64,000 bases of DNA from Priestia aryabhattai B8W22 (GCF_000956595.1 NZ_JYOO01000016.1:55559-119558); one strand, 5' to 3'; shown: positions 10,060-19,769, counted from the first letter of the stretch. Notes: generated by a model from the letters alone, not told the origin. A program made the numbers and translations.

Positions 10060-10075
10060 ATTCTATTTTTAAAGG

Positions 10076-11254
10076 TTACGCATATGAATGTAAACCTGCA
10101 ATAACTAGGTTCACGGCCACTAAGTTGAACATGATGATGGCAAATCCGCCAACTGCCAGCCAAGCTGATTTTTCACCGTGCCATCCTTTAGACAGCCGAA
10201 GATGAAGAAAAGCGGCATAAAATAAAAAGGTGATCAGCGCCCACACCTCTTTGGGGTCCCATCCCCAAAAGCGCGTCCAGGCCATCTGAGCCCAAATCAT
10301 AGCGAAAATAAGTGCTCCTAGTGTAAAAATAGGAAATCCAATCGCCACTGCTCTGTAGCTTACTTCATCAAGCAAGTCGCTGTTTACCTGCTTCAAAAGC
10401 GGCTGCAGTGCGGCTCCAATTCGCTTCCGTAAAATAAGACGAATCAGCCAATATAAGACAAACCCACCGGCTAACGACCAAATAACTGTATTTAATTTTT
10501 TAGCATTGATAATAGCCGGCATATCAACAAGCGGCTTTATGTCGTTCCCGTCTGTCCACTCACTTTGATGAGGCCCCACTAGCGGAACCATATGATATAC
10601 GACTTGCTCTTGTTCGCCACTTTTATTAACCCAATTAAATGATGACTCGTAGTGAGCCGCATTAAAAGCCAGCGTCACCGCTACAAACCCAAGCGTACTA
10701 ATAAGCGTATACAGGATGAATTCCAGCCAAAATGCTTTTTTATTTCGCTTGGATTGATCAATTGTTTTGATTAAATAAATCAATCCTGCAACAAAGCTAA
10801 TGGAAAGCACGGCTTCACCCGTAGCTGCGGTTGTAACGTGAATATGCAGCCAATTCGTCTGGAGAGCTGGTATCAGCGGCGTAATTTCAGTTGGAAACAT
10901 GCTTGCATAAGCAATGATTAAAAGAGCCACCGGCAAGGCAAAAAGTCCAAGCATGCTAAGACGATAAATAAAGTAAATAACAATAAATGCGCCAACAAGC
11001 ATCATGCCAAAAAACGTCGTAAATTCAAATAAATTACTAACAGGAGCGTGGCCTGATGCAATCCATCTTGTAATGAAATAGCCAATCTGTGCAATAAAAC
11101 CGATGATGGTAACCGCAATTCCAAACGTTGCCCACTTTGTTTTCTTTTGAGCTGCTCGCTTATCTCGAATAGCTCCTCCGAAAAAAAAGGTTGCAACTAA
11201 ATAAGCAATAAACGCCACATACAGTAAATTACTACTTATACTCGCGTAATCCAT
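10076..11254 (-). CDS. resC: Cytochrome c biogenesis protein ResC (CcsA-type)
   Basis: 392 residues, multi-spanning membrane protein. It contains the tryptophan-rich WWD-type motif ([16 protein letters not shown] near residue 335) and conserved histidines in hydrophobic segments used for haem handling. With ResB it forms the System II haem export and apocytochrome c ligation complex at the outer face of the membrane. It lies 11 bases after resB. Confidence 0.95.
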   Translation of the reverse strand: MDYASISSNLLYVAFIAYLVATFFFGGAIRDKRAAQKKTKWATFGIAVTIIGFIAQIGYFITRWIASGHAPVSNLFEFTTFFGMMLVGAFIVIYFIYRLSMLGLFALPVALLIIAYASMFPTEITPLIPALQTNWLHIHVTTAATGEAVLSISFVAGLIYLIKTIDQSKRNKKAFWLEFILYTLISTLGFVAVTLAFNAAHYESSFNWVNKSGEQEQVVYHMVPLVGPHQSEWTDGNDIKPLVDMPAIINAKKLNTVIWSLAGGFVLYWLIRLILRKRIGAALQPLLKQVNSDLLDEVSYRAVAIGFPIFTLGALIFAMIWAQMAWTRFWGWDPKEVWALITFLFYAAFLHLRLSKGWHGEKSAWLAVGGFAIIMFNLVAVNLVIAGLHSYA

Positions 11255-11265
11255 GCTTTTTCCTC

Positions 11266-12888
11266 CTATTTTGTTTCTTTATCATTTTGGTCCTTCAGCT
11301 GTGTGAGGGATGTGGATTCTAATAAACCATTTAATTCTTTTTTAAGACCATACCAGTTTTTATTTGTATGTGCGGCCAACCATATCTCATTATTGACTTT
11401 TTGAATCCACATGCGGCGATGATTCCAATACATCCCTTGAATCACACCAATCATAAAGATGGCTCCGCCAATCCCTAAAAACCAAAGCGTATAGTCTCTG
11501 CGAACGGTTAATCCCGTTACATTTTTCGTTTCCACACCAGCAAAGGTCATTTTATAATCGTTATTTCCTAGTGGTTCCAAGTTCTCTCTAATTCCAACAA
11601 AAGCAACTTCGCCTTTTTTATGCTGAGGCGTAATCATTTTAAATACAAAAGCCGGGTTGTTAGGCACTCTTGTTTTTGTATTTGGGTTTCCTTCATCATC
11701 AAAGAAAAAGTCTGGAAAGTAGCTCATGAGCTTGACTTTATATCCGTTTTTTAAATCATATGTTGCTTTTGGATTATGTAAATCTACTGTAAGTGAACCA
11801 ACGTTTTTATTTGCATTTTTATCTGTTAAATGGAAAGACATAGAGCTAAACTCATTTAACTTGAAGTCCACTTGGTACATGGCATATCCTTCAAACTTAA
11901 GCGGCTGATTCACACGAATCTCTGAATCTTTTATTTTCTTTAGCTTTGGATCTGCTCCCGGTATAAGCTTTCCTTCGCGCTTATACAGACTAACATCCGC
12001 TTCATATTTTTTGGCTACTTTATTATTCCCTGCACGATCAATTGCTTCTTGAAACACGGCGCTTTCGCTATCTTTATCATACGTTTCCACAGTAAAACGA
12101 TGGTTTTTCAAAAAATACTCTCCGTTCGTCCCAGGAATAACTTTTGTTTCACCTTCACGGATCCAAAGAACTTCATCTATATACATACCTGGTACAAATC
12201 TAAGCATAGCACCTAGTAAAAAGATAATGAGACCGATATGATTAACGTATGGACCCCATCTTGAGAAGCGTCCTTTTTCAGCCAGCAGATTGCCCTTTTC
12301 TTCGCGAATAGAGTATCTTCTTTTTTTCAGCATGCTTTTTACATGTTCATAATCTTGATCCGTCCACGATGATGAAGTGCTGTATAAACGCTGTCTCTTT
12401 AAGAAGTTTGGATGTTTTGTTACACTCTGCTTTTTTAGAGCTCGGTACAAAGGCACTACTCGATCTAAACTGCAAATGACTAACGACATTCCTAAAGCAG
12501 CAATTAAAAGCAAGTACCACCACGATTCATAGAGATGATGAAAACCTAACTTATAATAAAGCTCTCCTGTCCATCCATATTCCTTTTGATAATACTCACC
12601 TGCTGTCACATTAGGAGGTATGTAAGCTTCTTGAGGATAAATGGTTCCGACTGCAGACGCAACAAGCGTCACAATAATGATCCAAATGCCTACCTTTACA
12701 GAAGAGAAAAAATTCCATATTTTATCGATAACTGTTTTATTGTACGTTTGCGATCGCCTTGCGCTTCCTTCATAACGCATATCTACTAATTTTTCAGTTG
12801 TTTCTTCTGCAATTGGTTTACCACAGGCTTCACACAAAATCGTACCATGCGGGTTAACGTGTCCACATTCACATTTTACGTGTTTCAT
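11266..12888 (-). CDS. resB: Cytochrome c biogenesis protein ResB (Ccs1-type)
   Basis: 540 residues. It starts with a small zinc ribbon (CECG...CEACG, residues 4-21). Hydrophobic segments follow at about 65-85, 120-140 and 205-225, then a large extracellular domain and a last membrane segment near residue 470. It partners ResC in System II cytochrome c maturation. ATG 12888 is chosen because GGGAG, overlapping the resA stop, is correctly spaced; the longer frame adds only three codons. Confidence 0.94.
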   Translation of the reverse strand: MKHVKCECGHVNPHGTILCEACGKPIAEETTEKLVDMRYEGSARRSQTYNKTVIDKIWNFFSSVKVGIWIIIVTLVASAVGTIYPQEAYIPPNVTAGEYYQKEYGWTGELYYKLGFHHLYESWWYLLLIAALGMSLVICSLDRVVPLYRALKKQSVTKHPNFLKRQRLYSTSSSWTDQDYEHVKSMLKKRRYSIREEKGNLLAEKGRFSRWGPYVNHIGLIIFLLGAMLRFVPGMYIDEVLWIREGETKVIPGTNGEYFLKNHRFTVETYDKDSESAVFQEAIDRAGNNKVAKKYEADVSLYKREGKLIPGADPKLKKIKDSEIRVNQPLKFEGYAMYQVDFKLNEFSSMSFHLTDKNANKNVGSLTVDLHNPKATYDLKNGYKVKLMSYFPDFFFDDEGNPNTKTRVPNNPAFVFKMITPQHKKGEVAFVGIRENLEPLGNNDYKMTFAGVETKNVTGLTVRRDYTLWFLGIGGAIFMIGVIQGMYWNHRRMWIQKVNNEIWLAAHTNKNWYGLKKELNGLLESTSLTQLKDQNDKETK

Positions 12889-12900
12889 TGTCAACACTCC

Positions 12901-13422
12901 CTATGGTTTAATTTCTTCCATATATTCTTTTATTTTAGATTCTTCTAATCCGCCAATAAAGCTGTCTACAATCTTTCCGTTTTTATCAATTAAAAACGTA
13001 GTCGGAAGAGGATCTATCCCGTACGCACCCAACACTTGTGAATCTTTATCCATCAAAATTGGAAAAGATAGCCCATACTGTTTAGCAAACTGCTCTACCG
13101 CTATATTCGTTTCTGCAACGTTAACAGCTAAAATTTCAACGCCTTGCTTTTTATATGCTGCATACTGCTTTTCCATCGCCGGCATCTCTTGTTTACAGGG
13201 CTTGCACCATGTTCCCCAAAAATTCAAAAAAACTCCTTTGCCTTTGTAATCTGATAGCTGATGAGTTTCTCCATTAATATCTCTTAATATAAAGTCAGGT
13301 GCCTCATCTCCTACCGATACCTTTTGTTTATCAGCAAAAAATTGAGCATAAAGGGTATATCCAACCGCGCACAGTAAAACTGCTAATATAACTGTTCGAA
13401 TAATCAAGCGCTTTTTTTTCAT
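12901..13422 (-). CDS. resA: Thiol-disulfide oxidoreductase ResA
   Basis: 173 residues. An N-terminal membrane anchor (about 7-27) is followed by a thioredoxin-like domain facing outwards. It reduces the haem-binding cysteines of apocytochrome c for ResBC. The active site is WGTWCKPC, and a cis-proline loop is present (DPLPTTFLI). B. subtilis ResA has CEPC, and that glutamate is known to tune the active site, so Lys here is notable. It is the first gene of resABC; about 200 bases of promoter-type DNA separate it from rluB. Confidence 0.94.
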   Translation of the reverse strand: MKKKRLIIRTVILAVLLCAVGYTLYAQFFADKQKVSVGDEAPDFILRDINGETHQLSDYKGKGVFLNFWGTWCKPCKQEMPAMEKQYAAYKKQGVEILAVNVAETNIAVEQFAKQYGLSFPILMDKDSQVLGAYGIDPLPTTFLIDKNGKIVDSFIGGLEESKIKEYMEEIKP

Positions 13423-13596
13423 AGCACGAACTCCTTTTAACCGCTTTCAATACGCTTTTTTTCTACCATTATATCATTTTTTTGGTAGTGGCTTTCCGAT
13501 AATATTTCGACGTTTCTGTGAAGTCTTCCTCTCATTCTACAAGTTCGACATTTTTTCAAAAAACCTTGCTTGATTTTCTAATTCACGACATTTTTC

Positions 13597-13633
13597 ATAA
13601 AAAAAACAGGTAAGTGAAAATTACTTACCTGTT
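13597..13633 (-). terminator. Terminator of rluB
   Basis: On the minus strand AACAGGTAAGT pairs with ACTTACCTGTT, followed by eight T. The rluB stop codon lies in the loop of the hairpin. Confidence 0.88.
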
Positions 13634-14346
13634 TGAGACATTGAATATAATTGTTTGACTTCATGAGCCGTAAGCTCGCGTGCTTCTCCTGCATTTAATC
13701 CGCGTAAGTCTAAAGGTCCGTAGCGCTCACGTTTTAACTTTAATACAGAATGTCCGATTGCATCGAACATGCGACGTACTTGACGGTTTTTCCCTTCGTG
13801 AATCGTCAGTTCTACGATCGCCGTCTGCTTGCTTTTATCAATGGAAAGAACTTTTGCACGAGCTGGTGCTGTTTTTCCGTCTTCAAGCATCACTCCGCGC
13901 TGCAGCTGTCTGATGCTTTCACGACTTGGGATTCCTTTAATTTTAGCCACATACACTTTATCCACTTCAAATTTCGGGTGCATTAGCTGATTAGCAAATT
14001 CACCATCATTTGTTAAAAGAAGTAGACCCGACGTATCATAGTCCAGACGTCCAATCGGGTAAATTCTTTCTTCTACATGCGGAAAGAAGTCAACGACTGT
14101 TTTTCTTCCTTTGTCGTCGTTAGCAGCTGAAATCACGCCTCTTGGTTTGTATAGCATAAAATAAACGGGCGCTTCGCTTTCTACCGGCACTTCGTCTACT
14201 TCAATTTTATCGTTAGGACCTACTTTCGTGCCCAATTCTTTTACAACTTTTCCATTTACTTTCACTCGGCCTTGGCCGATTAATTCTTCAGCTTTACGTC
14301 TTGATGCTACACCTGCGTGAGCAATCACTTTTTGTAATCGTTCCAT
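13621..14346 (-). CDS. rluB: 23S rRNA pseudouridine synthase RluB
   Basis: 241 residues. The N-terminal S4 RNA-binding domain (about 1-60, ERLQKVIAHAGVASRRKAEE) is followed by an RsuA/RluB-type synthase domain with the catalytic aspartate in IGRLDYDTSGLLLLTNDG. It is expected to make the pseudouridine at E. coli position 2605 of 23S rRNA. ATG 14346 with GAGGTG upstream is preferred to the GTG two codons earlier. It lies between the res genes and the spm operon, as in B. subtilis. Confidence 0.94.
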   Translation of the reverse strand: MERLQKVIAHAGVASRRKAEELIGQGRVKVNGKVVKELGTKVGPNDKIEVDEVPVESEAPVYFMLYKPRGVISAANDDKGRKTVVDFFPHVEERIYPIGRLDYDTSGLLLLTNDGEFANQLMHPKFEVDKVYVAKIKGIPSRESIRQLQRGVMLEDGKTAPARAKVLSIDKSKQTAIVELTIHEGKNRQVRRMFDAIGHSVLKLKRERYGPLDLRGLNAGEARELTAHEVKQLYSMSQTGK

Positions 14347-14432
14347 TAACACTTCACCTCTTGTAACATCTTACTTGTTTACGAAGTAATACACAAGTCT
14401 ATTTGCCACACAGAGGTAGAATTTTCGATTTC

Positions 14433-14966
14433 TTACCGGCCAAATACAAGGATTACGATCACAACTGATGCAATAATCCCTACCAAATCCGCCAGTAAAC
14501 CAACCTTCAGCGCATCTCCCATTTTTTTAATACCTACTGCTCCGAAATAAACCGTTAAAATATAAAACGTGGTATCTGTACTTCCCTGCATGGTCGATGC
14601 CAAACGACCGATAAAAGAATCAGGTCCATATGTAGAAATTAGATCCGTTGTGATACCAAGGGCAGCCGTTCCAGATATCGGTTTAATAAGAGCTAAAGGT
14701 ACAATTTCAGCCGGAACGCCGACTGCTTGCAGCATAGGTTTTAAAACAGATAAGAAAAAATCAAGGGCTCCTGAAGCTCGAAAAATAGAGATGCTCACTA
14801 ACATGCCGACTAAGTAAGGAATGATGGAAAAAGCAATTTGTAATCCGTCTTTCCCTCCCTCTACAAACTTTTCATACGTAGGAATTTTTTTGTAGGTTCC
14901 ATAAAGTAAAATACATCCTACGATAAGAGGAATAAACATCAATGATACTTGATTAAGCATCGTCAT
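14433..14966 (-). CDS. spmB: Spore maturation protein SpmB
   Basis: 177 residues, membrane protein with a nucleoside-recognition (Gate) type domain (LIKPISGTAALGI). With SpmA it is needed for normal spore core dehydration and heat resistance. Its ATG overlaps the spmA stop by four bases (ATGA). Last gene of dacB-spmA-spmB. No clear terminator was seen in the 86 bases before rluB, so some read-through is possible. Confidence 0.94.
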   Translation of the reverse strand: MTMLNQVSLMFIPLIVGCILLYGTYKKIPTYEKFVEGGKDGLQIAFSIIPYLVGMLVSISIFRASGALDFFLSVLKPMLQAVGVPAEIVPLALIKPISGTAALGITTDLISTYGPDSFIGRLASTMQGSTDTTFYILTVYFGAVGIKKMGDALKVGLLADLVGIIASVVIVILVFGR

Positions 14967-15562
14967 TTTCGTTTTCCTCCTTTTCGCGTACGTCGATAAT
15001 AAAAGAAGCGATCGATGATGATAGCTCCTATTGTAGCTACAACAGTTGCTAAAAGCGTAGTACCCACAATTTCAGTAGGATTAGCCGAGTTATACGTAAT
15101 TCGAATGGCAATAACTGTGGTCGGTATAAGCGTTAAACTGGTTGTGTTAAGTGCTAAAAGTGTGATCATAGAACGGCTTGCTTCGTCTCTGTCGCCGTTC
15201 AGTTTTTTAAGCTGCTCCATCGCTTTAATACCAAGAGGAGTTGCCGCATTCCCCAGCCCAAACATATTCGCCATCATATTGGACAATATGTATCCTAAGG
15301 CCGGATGATCTTTTGGAACATCAGGGAAAAGTCTAGTAATAATGGGTCGAAATAGTTTCGCTAACTTGTCGAGAAGCCCTGCACTTTGAGCAATATTCAT
15401 CATACCTAACCAAAAGACCAGCACGCTGATTAACCCAATGCTGATGGTCACCGCTTCGCCTGCTCCTTGAAAAATTGCTTTGTTTACATCACCAATTTTC
15501 CCATTTATAATTGCAAAAACAATTCCGATAATGGTCAGCAACATCCAAATAATATTAACCAT
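14963..15562 (-). CDS. spmA: Spore maturation protein SpmA
   Basis: 199 residues, several membrane segments and a Gate domain (MFGLGNAATPLGIKAMEQL). It is the paired partner of SpmB in spore maturation. Its ATG lies eight bases inside the end of dacB, so the three genes are translationally coupled. The C terminus is very basic (RRTRKGGKRK). Confidence 0.94.
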   Translation of the reverse strand: MVNIIWMLLTIIGIVFAIINGKIGDVNKAIFQGAGEAVTISIGLISVLVFWLGMMNIAQSAGLLDKLAKLFRPIITRLFPDVPKDHPALGYILSNMMANMFGLGNAATPLGIKAMEQLKKLNGDRDEASRSMITLLALNTTSLTLIPTTVIAIRITYNSANPTEIVGTTLLATVVATIGAIIIDRFFYYRRTRKGGKRK

Positions 15563-16703
15563 CTGTTTTGGCTCCAGACTGAATAAACATTAATCGCTTC
15601 ACTCGATCAAAGAAACCTTCTTGCTGCTCGGCCTGCTTTTCGAAATAAATAGGAACACTGTCAATCGTTTCTCCACTTCTATAAATATCGAGCTTTCCTA
15701 CCACATTTGGAACCTTCCCTGTTTCTTTCCACTGCTTTTTAGGCTGAATTAACGTTGTTTTCACTTCTACAGAGCTCTGTTCTTTCTTTGTAAGAGGATA
15801 AACGACATTTCGTTTAATATACAGCTGATCTTTATAAAAAGAATCCTTTATATCTGCCAATTCACCTTTTGCAGCTAAACTGGTCATATCATATTTATCA
15901 AATGCATTTTCATACATGGAAATGTGATCGTTCCAATCATCCGGCGCATTAATCGTTACGGCGATTAAATCCATTCCATCTTTTGTAGCAGTTGTCACAA
16001 GCGTTCGTTTTGCTAATTTTGTATATCCTGTTTTTCCGCCAGTACAGTATGCATATAGTGTTGTCAGCAGTTTATTTTTGTTTTTCCACACTCGATCCCA
16101 TTTCTCTTCAGGGTGCTTCATTCGATAGACTTTTGTTCCTGAAATCTCTTTGAAAATTTTATTATTCATTGCATAGCGCATGAGCAAGGCCATATCGTGC
16201 GCTGTTGAGCGATGATTTTCATGATCGTCTAATCCATGCGGATTTTGAAATACTGTATTCGTCATGCCAATTTCTTCTGCTTTTTTATTCATTAAATAAA
16301 CAAATCCATCTTCGCTTCCTCCGACGGCTTCTGCGATAGCTACAGCAGCATCATTACCTGAACGAAGCATCAGGCCATACACTAAATCTTTTAATTTTAT
16401 TTTTTCACCTTCAACTAAATACACAGAAGAACCTTCAACGCCAACTGCCCTGTGGCTAACGGTAACTGTTTTATTTATCTTGCCAGATTCAATCGCCAGT
16501 ATTGCTGTCATAATTTTTGTGATGCTAGCAATCCGGCTAACTTGATCTGCATTTTTAGCATATAACACTCTTCCTGACTTCTGTTCCATCAAAATAGCAC
16601 TATGAGCACTTACACTCCCTGCTGCAGATGATACGGAAGGCCAACCGCTGAGACATAGCAATACAATAAATAGATAGATGATACTTCTTTTGCTTCTTTT
16701 CAT
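15555..16703 (-). CDS. dacB: D-alanyl-D-alanine carboxypeptidase DacB (PBP5*)
   Basis: 382 residues. Signal peptide about 1-27 (ending SSAAG), then a serine D,D-peptidase domain with SxxK in ASITKIMT, SGN in MLRSGNDAA, and KTG in GGKTGYTK, followed by a PBP5 C-terminal domain. In B. subtilis it is made in the mother cell under sigma-E and trims cortex peptide cross-links. Position at the head of dacB-spmA-spmB separates it from dacF, also in this window. ypuI, which B. subtilis has upstream, is missing. Confidence 0.94.
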   Translation of the reverse strand: MKRSKRSIIYLFIVLLCLSGWPSVSSAAGSVSAHSAILMEQKSGRVLYAKNADQVSRIASITKIMTAILAIESGKINKTVTVSHRAVGVEGSSVYLVEGEKIKLKDLVYGLMLRSGNDAAVAIAEAVGGSEDGFVYLMNKKAEEIGMTNTVFQNPHGLDDHENHRSTAHDMALLMRYAMNNKIFKEISGTKVYRMKHPEEKWDRVWKNKNKLLTTLYAYCTGGKTGYTKLAKRTLVTTATKDGMDLIAVTINAPDDWNDHISMYENAFDKYDMTSLAAKGELADIKDSFYKDQLYIKRNVVYPLTKKEQSSVEVKTTLIQPKKQWKETGKVPNVVGKLDIYRSGETIDSVPIYFEKQAEQQEGFFDRVKRLMFIQSGAKTDG

Positions 16704-16779
16704 GTCATCCCCGTCCCTCTACCTGTTTGTACAAGTTTATGCTCGTCTTTTTTGGTTATGAATGAAAAGATTTGTCCAT

Positions 16780-16816
16780 ACAAAAAAGAACATAGAAAAA
16801 ACTCTATGTTCTTTTA
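16780..16816 (-). terminator. Terminator of scpAB
   Basis: On the minus strand AAAGAACATAGAG pairs with CTATGTTCTTT, followed by TTTT, six bases after the scpB stop. Confidence 0.85.
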
Positions 16817-16821
16817 CGGTT

Positions 16822-17394
16822 TTACTTCATTTCTTGAAACGATTGAAAAAACAAATCTGCCTCTTGATCGGTTCCTTCTTGTAATAAATCTTCTGGAAGA
16901 GGCGGCAGCTCTTCGATACTTTTAAGTCCAAAATAGCCTAAAAATTCTTTTGTCGTTCCGTATAGGATGGCACGCCCTGCGCCTTCCGCTCGTCCCACTT
17001 CTTTTAACAGAACCTTTCCAATTAAAGTTTGAAGAGGCCTTTCCGTTTTCACTCCGCGGATCTCTTCGATTTCAGCTCTTGTAATAGGCTGCTTATATGC
17101 TACAATAGCTAACGTTTCAAGCGCTGCTTGTGACAAGGATTGATTAGCGGGAGCTTCTACGAGCTTCTCAATATATGGTGCATACTCTTTTTTTGTAACA
17201 AGCTGATAGGCCCCTCCTATTTCAACAAGTGTAACTCCTCTGAACTTACACTCTTGCTCTAAGCTCTCCAAAGCACCTTGAATGTCTTCATGAGGCTTTT
17301 CTATAATCTCAGCTAACCGGCTAATAGATAGACCTTCATCACCAGAAACAAAAAGTAAGCTCTCAATAATAGCCTGTAGATTATTCGTTGTCAT
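16822..17394 (-). CDS. scpB: Chromosome segregation and condensation protein ScpB
   Basis: 190 residues with two winged-helix domains and the conserved stretch SLSQAALETLAIVAYKQPITR. Two ScpB molecules bind the ScpA kleisin, which bridges SMC heads. The ATG overlaps the scpA stop by four bases. The C-terminal tail is acidic and probably flexible. Confidence 0.95.
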   Translation of the reverse strand: MTTNNLQAIIESLLFVSGDEGLSISRLAEIIEKPHEDIQGALESLEQECKFRGVTLVEIGGAYQLVTKKEYAPYIEKLVEAPANQSLSQAALETLAIVAYKQPITRAEIEEIRGVKTERPLQTLIGKVLLKEVGRAEGAGRAILYGTTKEFLGYFGLKSIEELPPLPEDLLQEGTDQEADLFFQSFQEMK

Positions 17395-18146
17395 TCCTCT
17401 TCATTCCTTTCTCGATACGATACATAAAGCTCGTCTAGATTGTGCTGCTGTTCCACAACGATTTCATTTTCTTTCATTAATTCCAGCACAGCTAAAAACG
17501 TTACAACAATATGATCACGCTCTTGATAAGGAAACAGCTGATAAAAACTTTTTTTCCCTTTAAAGGCTTTTAATTCATTCACAATTTCACTCATGCGCTT
17601 GTCAATTGGAATGTCTTGCCTTGCTATTTTCGTCTGCATAGGCTTTTTGTTTTGCTTTCGTTTCATCAGCTTTTGAAAAGCACTTAGCATATCATACAGT
17701 GATATATCCAATCCTTCGTCCTGAGGCTGCGTACGTTCTTCTGCATTTATTTGCACATTACTTGGAGGTTTTGTATACACATGACTTTGGTCTTCTTCCA
17801 GCTTTTGAAGCTCTACTGCCGCCTCTTTAAACTTTCGATATTCAATTAAGCGCTGCATCAATTCTTCACGCGGATCTTCTTCATCGACCATTTCAATTTC
17901 ATCCATATCTTCTTCATACGTAGGCAGAAGCATTTTACTTTTAATTTGAAGCAAAGTTGCTGCCATGACTAGATATTCACTGGCAACGTCTAGCTGAAGC
18001 TCATTCATTGTATGTATAAACATCATATATTGCTCAGTAATTGTCGCTACTGGGATATCGTAAATATCAATTTCAAATCGGTTAATCAAATGCAGAAGAA
18101 GATCTAAAGGTCCTTCAAACGCATCTACTTTTACACTATACTCCAC
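17391..18146 (-). CDS. scpA: Segregation and condensation protein ScpA (kleisin)
   Basis: 251 residues. The N-terminal kleisin motif (FEGPLDLLLHLI) binds the SMC neck, the middle is acidic and flexible (residues about 80-150), and the C terminus is a winged helix that binds the SMC head. The GTG at 18146 is chosen because it aligns with the B. subtilis start and follows GGTGAGA; a TTG eight codons earlier is possible. Confidence 0.94.
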   Translation of the reverse strand: MEYSVKVDAFEGPLDLLLHLINRFEIDIYDIPVATITEQYMMFIHTMNELQLDVASEYLVMAATLLQIKSKMLLPTYEEDMDEIEMVDEEDPREELMQRLIEYRKFKEAAVELQKLEEDQSHVYTKPPSNVQINAEERTQPQDEGLDISLYDMLSAFQKLMKRKQNKKPMQTKIARQDIPIDKRMSEIVNELKAFKGKKSFYQLFPYQERDHIVVTFLAVLELMKENEIVVEQQHNLDELYVSYRERNEEE

Positions 18147-18344
18147 TTTTATCTCACCAACACTTTTCAATTGCTTATCATTTCTGCTACTTTATATAAC
18201 GTTACTATCATTAGTATAGAGGATTATAGACACATGTCCAATATAAATTAACGTAAAAATAGGTCATTTGCCCATACAAAAAGTTTAAACATACATATGA
18301 TGTCAAGGTAATAACATTTTGAAATGACTAAAGGAGGAACTCGC

Positions 18345-18443
18345 ATGGGTGAAAAATCTTGTGGATACGGTAGCGGTTTCGCTTTAATTGTTGTACTGTT
18401 TATTTTATTAATTATTGTTGGTTGTTCTTGCTTACGCTTCTAA
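18345..18443 (+). CDS. YjcZ-family small membrane sporulation protein
   Basis: 32 residues: a short GYGSGFA stretch followed by one hydrophobic segment (ALIVVLFILLIIVGC). This glycine-rich-head and single-helix form is that of the YjcZ/SscA family of small spore proteins. AAAGGAGG lies 7 bases before the ATG and a terminator follows, which supports a real gene. Family membership is inferred from pattern; the specific role is unknown. Confidence 0.8.
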   Translation: MGEKSCGYGSGFALIVVLFILLIIVGCSCLRF

Positions 18444-18461
18444 CCACACATATTGAATAAA

Positions 18462-18501
18462 AACAAACGTGTTCGCCATACCTTGAGCACGTTTGTCTCT
18501 T
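18462..18501 (+). terminator. Terminator of the YjcZ-like gene
   Basis: ACAAACGTG pairs with CACGTTTGT across a 15-base loop and is followed by CTCTTT, shortly after the stop codon. Confidence 0.7.
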
Positions 18502-18575
18502 TAAAGGCACAGCGCTGATGAATAGCTAACTTTTGTGATACACTACATATAGAGTCTTACCAGGAGGGAACAAGA

Positions 18576-19097
18576 TTGTATTCACAAGCCTATATTGATT
18601 ATTTAGTTCATTTTCATGGCGACCGGGATTACTTTGAATGTCATGAACTGCTAGAAGAACACTGGAAAAAAGACGAAAGAGGACATCGCAATATTATTTG
18701 GGTTGGCCTTATTCAAATTGCTGTTTCACTCTATCATCATCGACGCCAAAATTTCGCCGGAGCCAAAAGAACGATGCAAAAGGCGCTGGCAATTTTAACG
18801 AAGGAAGAAGAAAATATTGCACAGCTTGGACTTAATTATCCTTCACTGCTTAAACTTCTTCGCAAACAATTAGCTTTAATCGATACCTATCAGCCATATA
18901 AAAGTATTAACTTGCCCATTGAAGATCCAGCATTATTACGAGCTTGCAAACAAAGAAGCACTGATAAACAGCTTGTCTGGTTATCAGCTTCTAATCTGCA
19001 AAATGATGCGATTGTTCATCGTCACAGTACGCGAGATCGTTCAGATGTGATTGCGGAAAGACAAGCGAACTTATTGGCAAAACAAAACAACAGGTAG
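18576..19097 (+). CDS. ypuF: YpuF, DUF309 family protein
   Basis: 173 residues. The DUF309 signature is DYFECHELLEEHWK near residues 17-30, followed by the second helix with HHRRQNFAGAKR. This helical fold carries a conserved acidic/histidine pocket of unknown function. It starts with TTG, preceded by CAGGAGG at good spacing. It lies between scpA and ribT as in B. subtilis, but on the opposite strand from both. The stop codon lies within the following hairpin. Confidence 0.88.
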   Translation: MYSQAYIDYLVHFHGDRDYFECHELLEEHWKKDERGHRNIIWVGLIQIAVSLYHHRRQNFAGAKRTMQKALAILTKEEENIAQLGLNYPSLLKLLRKQLALIDTYQPYKSINLPIEDPALLRACKQRSTDKQLVWLSASNLQNDAIVHRHSTRDRSDVIAERQANLLAKQNNR

Positions 19098-19115
19098 CTA
19101 GAAGCTACCTGTTGT
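19083..19115 (+). terminator. Terminator of ypuF
   Basis: AACAACAGGTAGCT pairs perfectly with AGCTACCTGTTGTT around a three-base loop, followed by TT. It contains the ypuF stop codon. Confidence 0.85.
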
Positions 19116-19160
19116 TTTATGATGACTAAGATGTGAAAGAAGCTTTCGCATCTTAGTCAT
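19116..19160. repeat. Long near-perfect hairpin between convergent ypuF and ribT
   Basis: A 45-base palindrome: ATGATGACTAAGATG pairs with CATCTTAGTCATCAT, and the loop itself pairs GAAAG with CTTTC. It directly abuts the ypuF terminator and ends 11 bases from the ribT stop. It lacks a T tail on the minus strand, so a role as RNA 3'-end stabiliser or transcription barrier is an inference. Confidence 0.8.
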
Positions 19161-19171
19161 CATGCTTTTCT

Positions 19172-19525
19172 TTATTCATCCGCCTGACACTTTTCATAAA
19201 AGGGAGCGATGATTTCACTCGGCTTAATTTGTGCAGTCGTATACATTTCTTTAAGAGCTTTAATCATTTTTTTGCCAATGCCCTGTTGGCGGTGTGAAGG
19301 GTTTACACTGACGTGTTGAACCTCAATCAAACTTTTATCGAGCATGGAAATGCCAACAATTCCAATAATATCTTCTTCTTGCTTCCAAAGATACAGCTGC
19401 CAATGTTCGTTTTGCTCATATTCTTTCATCGTTTGTTGAAGTTTTTTCAAATCTTTTTCCGTAGGTACAAACGATAGAAGACCCATGGCAATTTTTTCAT
19501 AGTTTCGTTTATAGCGAATAAGCAT
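19172..19525 (-). CDS. ribT: RibT, GNAT-family N-acetyltransferase
   Basis: 117 residues. Close match in pattern to B. subtilis RibT: N terminus IRYKRNYEKIAMGLLSFVP and acetyl-CoA loop VNPSHRQQGIGKKM. The acceptor is not known. In B. subtilis it closes the ribDEBAHT riboflavin operon; here no other rib gene is adjacent and ppiB comes next. ATG 19525 has GAGGGAGA upstream; the longer frame start at 19546 is not supported. Confidence 0.88.
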   Translation of the reverse strand: MLIRYKRNYEKIAMGLLSFVPTEKDLKKLQQTMKEYEQNEHWQLYLWKQEEDIIGIVGISMLDKSLIEVQHVSVNPSHRQQGIGKKMIKALKEMYTTAQIKPSEIIAPFYEKCQADE

Positions 19526-19690
19526 ACGATTCTCCCTCGTCCTCAAACTTTCCTACAAATTAATGCGCTGCGTTTTTTACTGCTTTTATCATACAAAATT
19601 TATAAGTAAATAGCAATATTACACAAAAGCTTGTCATATGTCATGCGTGTATGAGAAACCTAATCTATTACGCTTTTTGAGCTGTTGCGC

Positions 19691-19737
19691 GAAGAAAAAA
19701 CGCCGTAACCCCCTGCAAAAGGTTGTTATGACGTTTT
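19691..19737 (-). terminator. Terminator of ppiB
   Basis: On the minus strand an imperfect stem CGTCATAACAACC / GGGGGTTACGGCG is followed by TTTTTTC, about 35 bases after ppiB. Confidence 0.75.
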
Positions 19738-19769
19738 ATTAGCTGATATCCATTTATGGAAGTATGCTC

